Below are positions 14,498 to 22,791 of a DNA stretch of 33,344 nt, in pieces. Below the pieces are notes generated by a model. That model had not been told where the DNA came from, searched no databases, and saw nothing but the letters and a program-made list of their open reading frames with translations. Each line of letters begins with the position of its first letter. Within the stretch, counting starts at the first letter, position 1. The position numbers and the translations under genes are program-made. The stretch is from Oscillospiraceae bacterium (GTDB taxonomy: Bacteria; Bacillota; Clostridia; Oscillospirales; Oscillospiraceae): assembly GCA_009782435.1 (NCBI GenBank), contig WRJA01000019.1, positions 1 to 33,344 on the forward strand. The letters run 5' to 3'.

Positions 14498-14549
14498 AAA
14501 ACACAGTTCTCTCCTGTAATTACCCCTGTAACTATGAGGAGGTGTTGGG

Positions 14550-15293
14550 GTGAACACATTTGCCGTTAATCCGGCAAACGGGAGCGCGGTTTTGACCGGG
14601 TATACACATGACTTGAGCGACGAGATGCCGAATGCCCGCATCCGCCCCGCTGTTCTTATATTTCCCGGCGGAGGATATAGGATATGCTCCGACCGCGAGG
14701 CGGAGCCCGTGGCGCTGGCCTATCTCGCTGAAGGATACAACGCTTTTGTACTGCGGTATTCCGTCGGGCCGGAAGAACCGCTCTTGAAATCATTTTCCGA
14801 CGCAAATGCCGCTGTTTTGTATTTGCATAAACACGCGGAGGAGTTGAATATCGATAAGAATAAGATCGTGCTGGCGGGTTTCTCCGCGGGAGGACACCTT
14901 GCCGCTTGGGTCAGCGTATGCGGAAAACAAAAACCCGCCGCGGTCATATTGGGATATCCGGTCATTACTGCCGAAGCAAAACGAAAGACCGGCAAGGATT
15001 TTCCCGAAATATGCGGGCGAGTTGACGGCGAAACGCCGCCGACATTCATTTTTTCAACGCGTAATGACCCAGTCGTGCCGATAACGCATTCTTTGCAATA
15101 CGCAGCCGCTCTGGAGAAAGCGAATGTTGCTTTCGAATTGCATATATTCGGCGACGGCGAACACGCTTTATCTTTAGCGAAGACGTTTACTTCGGCCGGT
15201 AAAGCCAAATTGGTGAACGCCGATGCGGCGTTATGGTTTCCATTGAGCGTTAATTGGCTCAAACGTCTCTTGGGTGATTTCGAAGCCGTTTAA
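14550..15293 (+). CDS. Alpha/beta hydrolase, acetyl-esterase type
   Basis: Cytoplasmic serine esterase resembling acetylxylan-esterase/BD-FAE proteins of Clostridia. Oxyanion region LIFPGGGYR, nucleophile elbow GFSAGG (Ser112), Asp173 in STRNDPVVP and His205 in GDGEHALSL. 247 residues, a normal length, and no signal peptide. GTG at 14550 follows AGGAGG by several bases. The preceding sequence contains the broken methyltransferase stump. It converges with the SLOG gene, stop to stop with two bases between. Natural substrate unknown; an acylated sugar is a guess. Confidence 0.88.
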   Translation: MNTFAVNPANGSAVLTGYTHDLSDEMPNARIRPAVLIFPGGGYRICSDREAEPVALAYLAEGYNAFVLRYSVGPEEPLLKSFSDANAAVLYLHKHAEELNIDKNKIVLAGFSAGGHLAAWVSVCGKQKPAAVILGYPVITAEAKRKTGKDFPEICGRVDGETPPTFIFSTRNDPVVPITHSLQYAAALEKANVAFELHIFGDGEHALSLAKTFTSAGKAKLVNADAALWFPLSVNWLKRLLGDFEAV

Positions 15294-15295
15294 AA

Positions 15296-15808
15296 TCAGT
15301 CGATTTTGATTTCGATAAGCTCCAATCCCTTTCGCAGGGCGTAGAGCATGGTTTGCCTTGTCCCTCCGGGCGAACCGTTATACGCCGCTATCAGCGAGGA
15401 GGAACTGTCGACCATATAGTGATTTCTGCGCTTCATACAGTCCGGTGTGTAAGTTTTGCTGACCACGGTGTGATAGTCGCATTCGGAGATGAGCCGCAAA
15501 TATCTTTCTTTAAGACCGGAAGCCCATTTTTCGGCCTGCCCTTCCCAGGGTACGGCCGCTTCAAGGAGTATATCGGGATATTTTAGTCGGAGTTCTGTGA
15601 CCGCTTCGCCGAAATACATGTCGCAGCCGTTGGCCATGCCGCAAATGAACAGTCGCGTGCCTGATAAGTGCAGTCTTTCTGCGGCGCAAAGTATTTCTTT
15701 TTTCAGTTCCGCGCAGCGAATGTCGCTTTCATCGTCTCTCCAGGGCAGTTTGGAGGCCCTGTGGCCCGTGAAGCAGCATGTCGCGGACTTGTTTATCGTT
15801 TCGCTCAC
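15296..15808 (-). CDS. SLOG-family (DUF1273/YpsA-like) nucleotide-binding protein
   Basis: Rossmann-like protein of the SLOG superfamily, with the diagnostic CCFTGHRASKLPW at residues 11-23, FICGMANGCDMYFGE in the middle and YNGSPGGTRQTMLYA near the end. 171 residues. Start taken as GTG at 15808, with GGAG ten bases upstream; the open frame continues to 15898 but that part covers the FMN-riboswitch promoter and is not protein-like. YpsA is linked to cell division/stress in Bacillus, while SLOG proteins elsewhere act in nucleotide signalling and defence. The function here is unknown. Confidence 0.8.
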   Translation of the reverse strand: MSETINKSATCCFTGHRASKLPWRDDESDIRCAELKKEILCAAERLHLSGTRLFICGMANGCDMYFGEAVTELRLKYPDILLEAAVPWEGQAEKWASGLKERYLRLISECDYHTVVSKTYTPDCMKRRNHYMVDSSSSLIAAYNGSPGGTRQTMLYALRKGLELIEIKID

Positions 15809-15857
15809 CGGTTCACAACTCCGTTTTTGAGTTTTCGGGAAATACCGCAAAAATTTA

Positions 15858-15886
15858 TTGCAAATTCCCCGAAGATTTATTATAAT
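15858..15886 (+). promoter_or_regulatory. Promoter of the FMN riboswitch-ribU unit
   Basis: TTGCAA (15858-15863), a 17-base spacer and TATAAT (15881-15886). Transcription should start near 15893, a few bases before the riboswitch. It overlaps the 5' region of the divergent SLOG gene. Confidence 0.8.
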
Positions 15887-15906
15887 GCGGAATAACAACC
15901 GAATAA

Positions 15907-16022
15907 TTGTCTTCAGGGCAGGGTGAAATTCCCGACCGGCGGTTAAAGTCCGCGACCCGTGAAAACGGCTGACTCGGTGAAACTCCGAGACCGACGGTAC
16001 AGTCCGGATGGAAGAAGATCGT
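15907..16022 (+). ncRNA. FMN riboswitch (RFN element)
   Basis: The RFN signature runs in order: CTTCAGGGCAGGGTGAAATT (15911-15930), CCCGACCGGCGGT (15931-15943), AGTCCGCGA (15947-15955), CTCGGTGAAACTCCGAGACC (15973-15992), GACGGTACAGTCCGGATGG (15993-16011), and AAGAAGAT closing the P1 helix. It binds FMN and lowers expression of the riboflavin transporter downstream. Sensing through the terminator at 16043-16080 is expected. Confidence 0.95.
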
Positions 16023-16042
16023 TTCCTTGAGCTTTGCTTTGG

Positions 16043-16080
16043 AACGCCTGCGAGACATATTGCGGGCGTTTGATTTTTTT
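16043..16080 (+). terminator. Intrinsic terminator of the FMN riboswitch
   Basis: AACGCC plus TGC (16043-16051) pairs with GCGGGCGTT (16062-16070), followed by TGATTTTTTT. It lies between the aptamer and the ribU ribosome-binding site. FMN binding should favour this hairpin and stop transcription. Confidence 0.85.
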
Positions 16081-16094
16081 CGGAGGTGGCTTAA

Positions 16095-16808
16095 ATGTCA
16101 ACAGAGCAAAACCTGAAGGAAAACGATAACAAAGCGGGACCGGAGCGTCCGGCAGCAAAACGTCCGAACGTGCGAAAACTGACAACGCTCGCGCTTCTGG
16201 CCGCGATTGCCTATGTGATCATGGTGGTCGGCCGTGTGCCGATCGTCATGTTCCTGAAATACGACCCTAAAGACGTCATAATCGCTGTTGCAGGGTTCAT
16301 ATTCGGCCCTTTGTCCGCTTTTTTTGTGTCGGTCGTCGTATCTTTTGCCGAGATGATCACCGTTAGCGACACGGGACCATGGGGGTTTTTGATGAACGTC
16401 ATTTCGACCTGCGCTTTCGTATGCCCCGCCGCTTATATTTACAAAAGAAAAACCGGCATCAAAAGCGCGATCACAGGCCTTGTGGCAGGCGGACTGCTCA
16501 CGGTGATCGTTATGATGCTGTGGAACTATCTTATAACCCCTATTTATTTGGGTTTTCCCCGTCAGGCGGTCGCGGAGCTTCTGCTGCCCGTGTTTTTGCC
16601 TTTTAACGCGCTTAAAGTCGGGCTGAACGGCACTCTCACGATCCTGCTGTACAAACCGGTGGTGAAATCGCTGCGCAGACTGCGGCTTGTTGAAGCGACC
16701 GCGCGGGGAACGGGCGCCGGCGGCGTGAAGTTCGGTGTAATTATAATCACTTTTGCCGTCTTTGTCACTCTTATTGTATTGGCGTTGGTTATGAAAGGAA
16801 TAATATGA
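16095..16808 (+). CDS. ribU: ECF transporter riboflavin-binding S component
   Basis: Membrane protein that captures riboflavin and passes it into the cell with the shared EcfAA'T energising module, which is not in the window. About six hydrophobic segments are seen: the first begins LTTLALLAAIAYVIMVVGRV, and later ones include VIIAVAGFIFGPLSAFF and GLVAGGLLTVIVMMLWNY. The N-terminus has a 35-residue charged tail. The C-terminal extension ends in a last hydrophobic stretch. 237 residues. ATG at 16095 follows GGAGGTGG. Riboflavin specificity is supported mainly by the FMN riboswitch upstream. Co-regulated flavin use includes apbE and the flavoenzymes in the window. Confidence 0.9.
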   Translation: MSTEQNLKENDNKAGPERPAAKRPNVRKLTTLALLAAIAYVIMVVGRVPIVMFLKYDPKDVIIAVAGFIFGPLSAFFVSVVVSFAEMITVSDTGPWGFLMNVISTCAFVCPAAYIYKRKTGIKSAITGLVAGGLLTVIVMMLWNYLITPIYLGFPRQAVAELLLPVFLPFNALKVGLNGTLTILLYKPVVKSLRRLRLVEATARGTGAGGVKFGVIIITFAVFVTLIVLALVMKGII

Positions 16809-16820
16809 TTACTCCGGAGC

Positions 16821-16849
16821 TTGCAATCGAAAAGGAATTGTTTTAAAAT
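16821..16849 (+). promoter_or_regulatory. Promoter of the reverse rubrerythrin gene
   Basis: TTGCAA (16821-16826), a 17-base spacer and TAAAAT (16844-16849). Downstream a short inverted repeat GATCG-CAT-CGATC lies near 16856-16868. No PerR-box consensus was confirmed. Confidence 0.65.
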
Positions 16850-16891
16850 ACTATCGATCGCATCGATCTTTATTTAGGAAAGGGGTTTGTT

Positions 16892-17434
16892 ATGAAGAAA
16901 TTTATTTGTTCTGTCTGCGGTTATGTTCATGAGGGGCAGGAGGCTCCGGAACTGTGCCCGCAGTGTAAAGCGCCGAAAGCCAAATTCAGTGAGCAGAGCG
17001 GTAAAGGGCTTGTTTATGCCGACGAGCATAAGATAGGCGTCGCAAAAGACACCGATCCCGAAATCATCGAAGGTCTCCGCCAAAACTTTACGGGAGAATG
17101 CACCGAAGTGGGCATGTATCTTGCCATGAGCCGTCAGGCGGACAGAGAAGGTTATCCCGAGGTCGCTGAGGCATATAAAAGGATCGCGTTTGAAGAAGCG
17201 GAACATGCCGCGAAATTCGCGGAGTTGCTCGGCGAAGTGGTGGACCTGTCAACAAAGAAAAACCTTGAAATGCGCGTTATGGCGGAGCACGGCGCCACGC
17301 AGGGCAAGAAAGACCTTGCCGTTAAAGCGAAACAACTGAATCTTGACGCCATCCACGACACCGTGCATGAGATGTGCAAAGACGAGGCCAGACACGGTAT
17401 GGCGTTCAGCGGGCTTTTAAAAAGGTATTTCTGA
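16892..17434 (+). CDS. Reverse rubrerythrin
   Basis: Reduces hydrogen peroxide (and possibly O2) in anaerobes. It has a short rubredoxin domain at the N-terminus (CSVC at 6-9, CPQC at 22-25), then a ferritin-like diiron domain with [32 protein letters not shown] and [17 protein letters not shown]. This order (rubredoxin first) is the reverse form, known in clostridia. 180 residues is normal. ATG at 16892 has AAAGGGG upstream. It is followed by the MBL-fold gene 17 bases later, likely co-transcribed. Expression under oxidative stress is expected from the family. Confidence 0.95.
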   Translation: MKKFICSVCGYVHEGQEAPELCPQCKAPKAKFSEQSGKGLVYADEHKIGVAKDTDPEIIEGLRQNFTGECTEVGMYLAMSRQADREGYPEVAEAYKRIAFEEAEHAAKFAELLGEVVDLSTKKNLEMRVMAEHGATQGKKDLAVKAKQLNLDAIHDTVHEMCKDEARHGMAFSGLLKRYF

Positions 17435-17451
17435 AAAAGGAGAATCGCGTC

Positions 17452-18267
17452 ATGGGAAACAGGATGTATATTCTTGATAACGGTTATATGGAGCTCGATA
17501 AAAATCAAATGCTGGCTCTTTCCGTTATGGGAACGGCGGGGAATAAAAATCCTCCCGCTGAGTGGATAAAGATTCCGGTTTATTGCGTCCTTATCAAAAA
17601 CCCGGAGATCGGATGGATACTTTTTGATACGGGCTGCCACCCCGACGGCATGAAGGGACGCTGGTCCCCGGATTCATTGGTCATTGCCCCTTATTTTTTG
17701 ACGGAGGAACAATTACTCGTCAATCAACTGGCAAAGGTGGGACTCAAGCCGGAAGACATCAAGACCGTTGTGCTTTCACATATGCACTGCGATCACGCGG
17801 GCGGCTCATATTTGTTCAAAGACACTGCGGATGTTTATGTCAACAGAGACGATTTCATGAGGGCGCTTCTATTGGTACACGCCTCACAAGATCCCAACGC
17901 GAGCGGCGGTACCTGCAAGGCTGATGTGACAGAGCCTGTGCAAAAATACAGATTTCTCGCAAATAAAGACTTCGAGTTGGCTGAAGGCGTGGAACTGATA
18001 TACCTTCCCGGGCACTCGGCCGGCATGATGGGATTGCTTCTGCGTTTGGAAAGCGGCGTTTATATTTTCCCGGTGGATATCTTGAATCTCGCGGCTAATT
18101 ACGGACCGCCGCTGAGACCGTCTTCGCTGGTGTTTGACAGCAAAGCGCTCGGAGAATCTGTTGAAAAAGTCCGCGAGCTTGAGAGGAAATACAAGGCAAA
18201 AATATTCTTTCCGCACGATATGGCCCAGTTTAAGACCTTTAAGCTTGCGCCGGACTATTATGAGTAA
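17452..18267 (+). CDS. MBL-fold hydrolase of the AHL-lactonase-like group
   Basis: Metallo-beta-lactamase-fold hydrolase with two metal ions. The motif HMHCDH gives H110, H112, D114 and H115, and PGHSAG provides the next metal ligand; the Asp of FPVDIL bridges. Layout and length (271 residues) match the N-acyl homoserine lactonase family, but many clostridial members have other lactone or ester substrates, so quorum quenching is not shown. ATG at 17452 follows AAAGGAG. It is downstream of reverse rubrerythrin with a small gap and is closed by a strong terminator, suggesting a two-gene oxidative/detoxification unit. Confidence 0.88.
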   Translation: MGNRMYILDNGYMELDKNQMLALSVMGTAGNKNPPAEWIKIPVYCVLIKNPEIGWILFDTGCHPDGMKGRWSPDSLVIAPYFLTEEQLLVNQLAKVGLKPEDIKTVVLSHMHCDHAGGSYLFKDTADVYVNRDDFMRALLLVHASQDPNASGGTCKADVTEPVQKYRFLANKDFELAEGVELIYLPGHSAGMMGLLLRLESGVYIFPVDILNLAANYGPPLRPSSLVFDSKALGESVEKVRELERKYKAKIFFPHDMAQFKTFKLAPDYYE

Positions 18268-18289
18268 ATCCTGCCTGTCCTCAAAATCG

Positions 18290-18322
18290 ACAAAAGCCCG
18301 GATCTCCGTTCCGGGCTTTTGT
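18290..18322 (+). terminator. Strong intrinsic terminator before comEC
   Basis: ACAAAAGCCCGGA (18290-18302) pairs exactly with TCCGGGCTTTTGT (18310-18322), around a seven-base loop, with T-rich flanks. It lies 22 bases after the MBL-fold stop and only 17 bases before the comEC ATG. Confidence 0.85.
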
Positions 18323-18339
18323 CTTATTGTTTAAATGCG

Positions 18340-20625
18340 ATGCGAAAGCTTGCGACGGCGGCTGTTGCCTTTTGCGTCGCTGTATTTTTATCTCATTATC
18401 TGATCCCTCGAGCCGCCCTTCCGTACACGGCGGCAGTCGCAGCAGTTCTGACTGCCGGCGCTGTGGCTTTTAAGGGCAACATACGGTTTCGAATTGTTCT
18501 GATAACGCTCGCCGGCGCCGCGGGCTTTGTTTGGAGTTTCATTTTTTTCGGTATTTTCATTCTTCCTCAGGAAAACGAAACGGGAAGAACAACCGAAATC
18601 ACAGCCGTGGTTTCGGATCATTGCGTTCAATATGAGAACTATTCTTGCATCACGGTTCGCGTTTTCAGAGCTTCGGGACCGCCGGTCAAAGCAAGGCTCG
18701 TGTCATACGCTCATGACCTGACGGCGCCGCTGCCGGGCGACATTGTCGAAACGACGATAAAGCTTCTGCCGGCGACAAAACGTTTCGGCGCTGATACCGA
18801 CATATATATTTCCGACGGAGTGTTTCTTGTCGGGACGGTGACAAGCGAAGTGAGAATTACCGGAAAAAGCGTTTGGGCGGCTTTGTATTTTCCGAAAACG
18901 GCGGCGAGAGCTGTGAAAAACATGACAGAGCGCTGCGCGCCCGGGGATGTATCGGGATTTTTGACGGGACTTCTCACGGGAGACAAATCCGGCCTGTACT
19001 CCGAGCGCTCTCTCTCGGACGCGATGGCAAAAACGGGCTTGATGCATGTTACGGCGGTATCCGGATTGCATATTGCCTTTTTGACCGGCTTTGTGCGCTC
19101 GGCGCTCGGACGGCGGAAACAAGCCGCCGCCGTCGGCATACCTCTGATCGTATTTTTTGTTCTTATGACGGGTTCTCAGGCCTCGGCGATCCGGGCGGGT
19201 TTCATGCAGATATGCCTTTTGGCGGCGCCTCTGATACGCCGGGAAAACGACAGCCTGACGTCTCTGTCGGCGGTGGCGGCGCTTTTACTGATAATAAATC
19301 CGCAAGCTGTCGGAAGTATCGGTTTTCAGCTCAGTTTTTCGGCAATGACCGGAGTCGTTTTGGTAACGCCGCGTATTTATGACAGTCTTACGGGCCTTGC
19401 GGCGGACAAAAATATTTTCACCGGATATGCAGCCCCCGCAGCGCGCTTTGCGATAAATTGTTTTTCCGGTTCCGTCGGAGCTTCGGTTTTTACCGTTCCG
19501 CTCATCGCGGCGCATTTCGGATATATATCCGTGTATTCGATAATCGTTAACATACTCTCGCTCTGGGCGGTCTCTTTATGTTTTGTTCTCGGGTACGCCA
19601 TGTGTATTTTGGGCTTTTTACTGCCCGCCGCGGGGGTCTCCGCCGGATATGTCACGGCGTTTTTCGCGCGGTATGTGTTGTTTGTTGCGAAAAGCTTCGC
19701 GAATTTGCCGTTTTCCGCCGTTTATACAACAAATAACTTCGCGTCGGCATGGTTGATTTTGACCTATGTCCTGTTAATTATTACATATGCTTCAGCCCTC
19801 GGAAGAAAGACCTCTTTCAGACCGGTGCTGCCCCTTTGCCTGTCCGTTTGCGTCTTGTGCATCTCGCTTATCACGGTGACGGAGATTTACAAAAAAGGGG
19901 CGACGATCACGGTTTTGGACGTCGGCCAAGGGGCCGGTATGGCTGTGTTTTCCGGGGCGGATACCGTTTTGATCGACTGCGGAGGGCGCGGGAGCGTAAA
20001 ATCCGCGCAGGCCGTCGCTTCCGATTATTTGTCCGGCAAGGGGCGCAGGGGAGTGGATCTGTTTATACTGACCCATTTCCATGACGATCATGCGTCCGGC
20101 GCCGCCGATCTGATTTCCATAACGAAAGTCAAGCGGCTCGCGATACCCGCGCCGACGGCAGGAGAGGAAAAGATATTCGAAGAGATTTATAACGCGGCTG
20201 TAATAAACGGCGTCGATGTGTATTATATCGAGGAAGACACTCTGATATCGCTCGGCGCGTCGGAGTTCCAAATCATGGCGCCCATAGGGACAAACGACGC
20301 GAATGAACGCGGGCTGATCATCTTGGGCTCCTTCGGAGAATTTGATTTTTTGGTGACCGGAGACGCGCCTTCGTCTGTGGAGAGAAGGCTTATAATTAGA
20401 AACGACCTTCCGAAACTTGAGCTTCTTGCCGCCGGGCATCACGGTTCAAATTATTCGACGTCAAAAGAGCTTTTGGACGTGACGTCTCCGGCGATAACGG
20501 TAATTTCGGTGGGTTACAACAGTTACGGACACCCGTCGGACGAAATGCTGAAACGGCTGTATGACGCCGGGAGCGAGGTTTACAGAACGGATATGCACGG
20601 CAATGTTACTATAAGGATCGGATAG
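18340..20625 (+). CDS. comEC: ComEC/Rec2 DNA-uptake channel protein
   Basis: Imports single-stranded DNA through the membrane during transformation. About 761 residues, full length. The N-terminus holds two or three membrane helices and an extracellular OB-like (DUF4131) part. The middle Competence domain holds SGLHIAFLTGF and GSQASAIRAGFM with many helices. The C-terminal MBL-like domain has HFHDDH (H579-H584) and GHHGSNYSTS, the nuclease-like active region. ATG at 18340 is preferred, with no clear ribosome-binding site; a TTG at 18319 lies inside the terminator hairpin. It is followed after 14 bases by holA, a conserved comEC-holA pairing. Whether the cell is competent depends on other genes. 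Confidence 0.95.
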   Translation: MRKLATAAVAFCVAVFLSHYLIPRAALPYTAAVAAVLTAGAVAFKGNIRFRIVLITLAGAAGFVWSFIFFGIFILPQENETGRTTEITAVVSDHCVQYENYSCITVRVFRASGPPVKARLVSYAHDLTAPLPGDIVETTIKLLPATKRFGADTDIYISDGVFLVGTVTSEVRITGKSVWAALYFPKTAARAVKNMTERCAPGDVSGFLTGLLTGDKSGLYSERSLSDAMAKTGLMHVTAVSGLHIAFLTGFVRSALGRRKQAAAVGIPLIVFFVLMTGSQASAIRAGFMQICLLAAPLIRRENDSLTSLSAVAALLLIINPQAVGSIGFQLSFSAMTGVVLVTPRIYDSLTGLAADKNIFTGYAAPAARFAINCFSGSVGASVFTVPLIAAHFGYISVYSIIVNILSLWAVSLCFVLGYAMCILGFLLPAAGVSAGYVTAFFARYVLFVAKSFANLPFSAVYTTNNFASAWLILTYVLLIITYASALGRKTSFRPVLPLCLSVCVLCISLITVTEIYKKGATITVLDVGQGAGMAVFSGADTVLIDCGGRGSVKSAQAVASDYLSGKGRRGVDLFILTHFHDDHASGAADLISITKVKRLAIPAPTAGEEKIFEEIYNAAVINGVDVYYIEEDTLISLGASEFQIMAPIGTNDANERGLIILGSFGEFDFLVTGDAPSSVERRLIIRNDLPKLELLAAGHHGSNYSTSKELLDVTSPAITVISVGYNSYGHPSDEMLKRLYDAGSEVYRTDMHGNVTIRIG

Positions 20626-20639
20626 GAGAGCGGACAAAA

Positions 20640-21680
20640 GTGGCCGGAAAAGATAAGCCGGATTATGCGGCGTTGATAAAAGAACTCAAAGACAAGGGAC
20701 CGGACAGACTTTATCTTCTTTGGGGCGATGAGGATTATCTCAAGGAGCAGTTTTTACGGGAATTGGTCAAAATGACCGTAGGCTCCGAAAACACGGAATT
20801 TAACCGAAAATATGTCGATTTTAAAGACCCTGATCCGCGTGTTTTGTATGAAGCGGTCGAAACGATGCCTTTTTTTTCTTCCGAAACGCTTGTCGAGGTC
20901 CGGAATTTTGATATCAATAAATGCCGCGACGAAACGGGCGAAAGAATAAAGGAAATAATAAACGATATACCGGATTACTGCGTGATCGCGTTTGTTGCGG
21001 ACACCGGCGTTGAGCCTGACGGCCGCCTCGGACTTGTGAAAGCTGTCAAAAAAACAGGGAAGTCACTGGAATTTGCCGGACAGGAGCAGAGCCTGCTTTT
21101 GCGCTGGATAGAGCGCAGGTTTGAGGCAAACGGCAAGAAGATAAAAAAAGCCGAAGCCGAGCATCTGATCTTTACCGGCGGCGGTCTTATGAACGGACTC
21201 ATACCGGAGATCGACAAGATATCCGGATATGCCGAGGGCGAATATGTCACTATTGGGGATATAGACGCTGTCGCCCGCCGTATTCCCGAAGCGGGCGTGT
21301 TCTCCATGACGGATATGCTTGCGGCGGGCAATTACGACGCGGCGGCGCGGATATTGTCGGAGCTGATACAAATGAGGGAAGCGCCGATCAGGATGACCGC
21401 CGTAATCGGACGGCAGATGCGGCATTTGCTTGCAGCTAAAGTCGCCGCGGACGAAGGGCGTAAGAAAGATTTTGTTTCCGAAGTCTGCGGCATAAAATTT
21501 GATTTTATCGTCACGAAGCTGATGAAGGCCGCGTCCGGATTTTCTTTCGCGCGGCTTATCAAAGCCGTTAAAACCTGCGCCGAATATGATTATAAGATGA
21601 AAACCTCCGCTGAGGACGATACAGAACTCATAAAAGAGCTCTTTGTCCGGCTGTCTTTAAAGGAGGAGGAGGATGCTTAA
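20640..21680 (+). CDS. holA: DNA polymerase III delta subunit
   Basis: The clamp-loader subunit that opens the beta sliding clamp. 346 residues. Marks: LYLLWGDEDYLKEQFLREL at the start, FFSSETLVEVRNFD, and a C-terminal helical collar with SMTDMLAAGNYDAAARILSEL and MTAVIGRQMRHLLAAKV. GTG at 20640 follows GGAGAG by about 11 bases. It overlaps rnmV by eight bases and follows comEC by 14, so they share a transcript. In many Firmicutes rpsT follows holA; here rnmV does. Confidence 0.95.
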   Translation: MAGKDKPDYAALIKELKDKGPDRLYLLWGDEDYLKEQFLRELVKMTVGSENTEFNRKYVDFKDPDPRVLYEAVETMPFFSSETLVEVRNFDINKCRDETGERIKEIINDIPDYCVIAFVADTGVEPDGRLGLVKAVKKTGKSLEFAGQEQSLLLRWIERRFEANGKKIKKAEAEHLIFTGGGLMNGLIPEIDKISGYAEGEYVTIGDIDAVARRIPEAGVFSMTDMLAAGNYDAAARILSELIQMREAPIRMTAVIGRQMRHLLAAKVAADEGRKKDFVSEVCGIKFDFIVTKLMKAASGFSFARLIKAVKTCAEYDYKMKTSAEDDTELIKELFVRLSLKEEEDA

Positions 21681-22257
21681 AATCAATGAGGTCGTAGTGG
21701 TCGAAGGCAAATACGATAAAAGCGTCCTCTCCTCTCTTGTTGACGCCGTTGTAATCGAGACCTCCGGTTTCGGTATATTCACGGATCCGCAAAAACTCAA
21801 ACTGCTGCGGCGGCTGGCAGCCGAGCGCGGCGTCATAATACTCACGGACAGCGACGCGGGCGGTTTTGCGATCCGCAATTATCTGAAAGGAGCTCTGCCG
21901 GAGGATAAGATCAAGCATGCGTATATACCGGAAATATACGGCAAGGAAAAAAGAAAACATGTTTTCGGAAAAGAGGGAAAACTCGGCGTTGAAGGAATGC
22001 CCCCCGAGATATTGACCCGGGCGCTTAAAAACGCCGGGGCTCTAATAACGGAGCTGCCGGAAACCGTCGGAAAAAGCGAAAAAATAACAAAGACCGATTT
22101 GTTCGACGCTGGACTGTCGGGGCGGGCGGGGAGCGCCTCAAAACGCGCCGCGCTGCTCAGGGAACTTGATCTGCCGCAGGGCCTTTCGACAAACGCAATG
22201 CTCGGAGTGTTGAATGTAATAATGTCAAAAGCAGAGTTTTTCACCCGGTTTCATTGA
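21673..22257 (+). CDS. rnmV: Ribonuclease M5
   Basis: Cleaves the 5S rRNA precursor to give mature 5S rRNA. N-terminal Toprim domain: [28 protein letters not shown], then [19 protein letters not shown] with the DxD metal site, and IKHAYIP. C-terminal part contains [10 protein letters not shown] and [15 protein letters not shown]. 194 residues is typical. The start overlaps the holA stop by eight bases with GGAGGAGGA just upstream. The last bases hold the nrdR promoter (22254-22282). The usual rsmA neighbour is absent. Confidence 0.93.
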   Translation: MLKINEVVVVEGKYDKSVLSSLVDAVVIETSGFGIFTDPQKLKLLRRLAAERGVIILTDSDAGGFAIRNYLKGALPEDKIKHAYIPEIYGKEKRKHVFGKEGKLGVEGMPPEILTRALKNAGALITELPETVGKSEKITKTDLFDAGLSGRAGSASKRAALLRELDLPQGLSTNAMLGVLNVIMSKAEFFTRFH

Positions 22258-22282
22258 TTTTTGCCCGGCAATACATTATAAT
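22254..22282 (+). promoter_or_regulatory. Promoter upstream of nrdR
   Basis: TTGATT (22254-22259), a 17-base spacer and TATAAT (22277-22282), starting in the last codons of rnmV. It would drive nrdR, guaA and perhaps the genes beyond. Confidence 0.75.
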
Positions 22283-22313
22283 CATTTCCATATCCCGACG
22301 AGGAGGAAATATA

Positions 22314-22778
22314 ATGAGATGTCCGTATTGCGGATATTCCGAGAGTAAAGTCATAGACTCAAGGCCTGCCGAGGAAGACACCACGATACGTCGGCGGCGT
22401 GAATGCTTAGGCTGCCGCAAGCGCTTCACGACATATGAGGTCATGGAGCGGTTACCTTTGATGGTCATCAAGCGCGACGGCAACCGGCAGACCTTTGAAA
22501 CGGCAAAATTAGTCAGCAGCATGCTTAAAGCGTGTGAAAAGCGTTCGGTATCGGTCAGTGAGATAGAGGAGACCGCGGATGAGATCGAGCAGGAGTTGCG
22601 TAATTCGCTCGAGCGGGAAATAAACACGACGGAAATAGGCGAATTGGTCATGAGCAAGCTGAAAGACATTGACGAGGTCGCTTATGTCAGATTTGCCTCC
22701 GTGTATCGGCAGTTTAAAGACATCAACACGTTTATGGACGAATTGTCAAAGCTGCTCGGAGACAAAAAACAGCTCTGA
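22314..22778 (+). CDS. nrdR: Transcriptional repressor NrdR
   Basis: Zinc-ribbon/ATP-cone repressor of ribonucleotide reductase genes that senses (d)ATP. Zn ligands C3, C6, C31 and C34 are present ([18 protein letters not shown], then [13 protein letters not shown]). The ATP-cone follows: [12 protein letters not shown] through [13 protein letters not shown]. 154 residues, standard. ATG at 22314 lies behind GAGGAGG. It precedes guaA by 13 bases. No NrdR-box pair or ribonucleotide reductase gene was seen in the window. It sits behind its own promoter. Confidence 0.97.
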   Translation: MRCPYCGYSESKVIDSRPAEEDTTIRRRRECLGCRKRFTTYEVMERLPLMVIKRDGNRQTFETAKLVSSMLKACEKRSVSVSEIEETADEIEQELRNSLEREINTTEIGELVMSKLKDIDEVAYVRFASVYRQFKDINTFMDELSKLLGDKKQL

Positions 22779-22791
22779 TCGGAGGTCGCAA

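Noticed and set aside
13577..14549. Flanking direct repeats that would define the toxin patch as a mobile element
   Set aside because: I compared both borders and found no convincing direct or inverted repeats, integrase or transposase.
15809..15898. N-terminal extension of the SLOG protein from a TTG at 15898
   Set aside because: It covers the FMN riboswitch promoter, is not conserved-looking, and a GTG with GGAG exists at 15808.
16856..16868. Inverted repeat GATCG-CAT-CGATC as a PerR or Fur box before reverse rubrerythrin
   Set aside because: It does not match the AT-rich PerR/Fur consensus; only a weak symmetric word.
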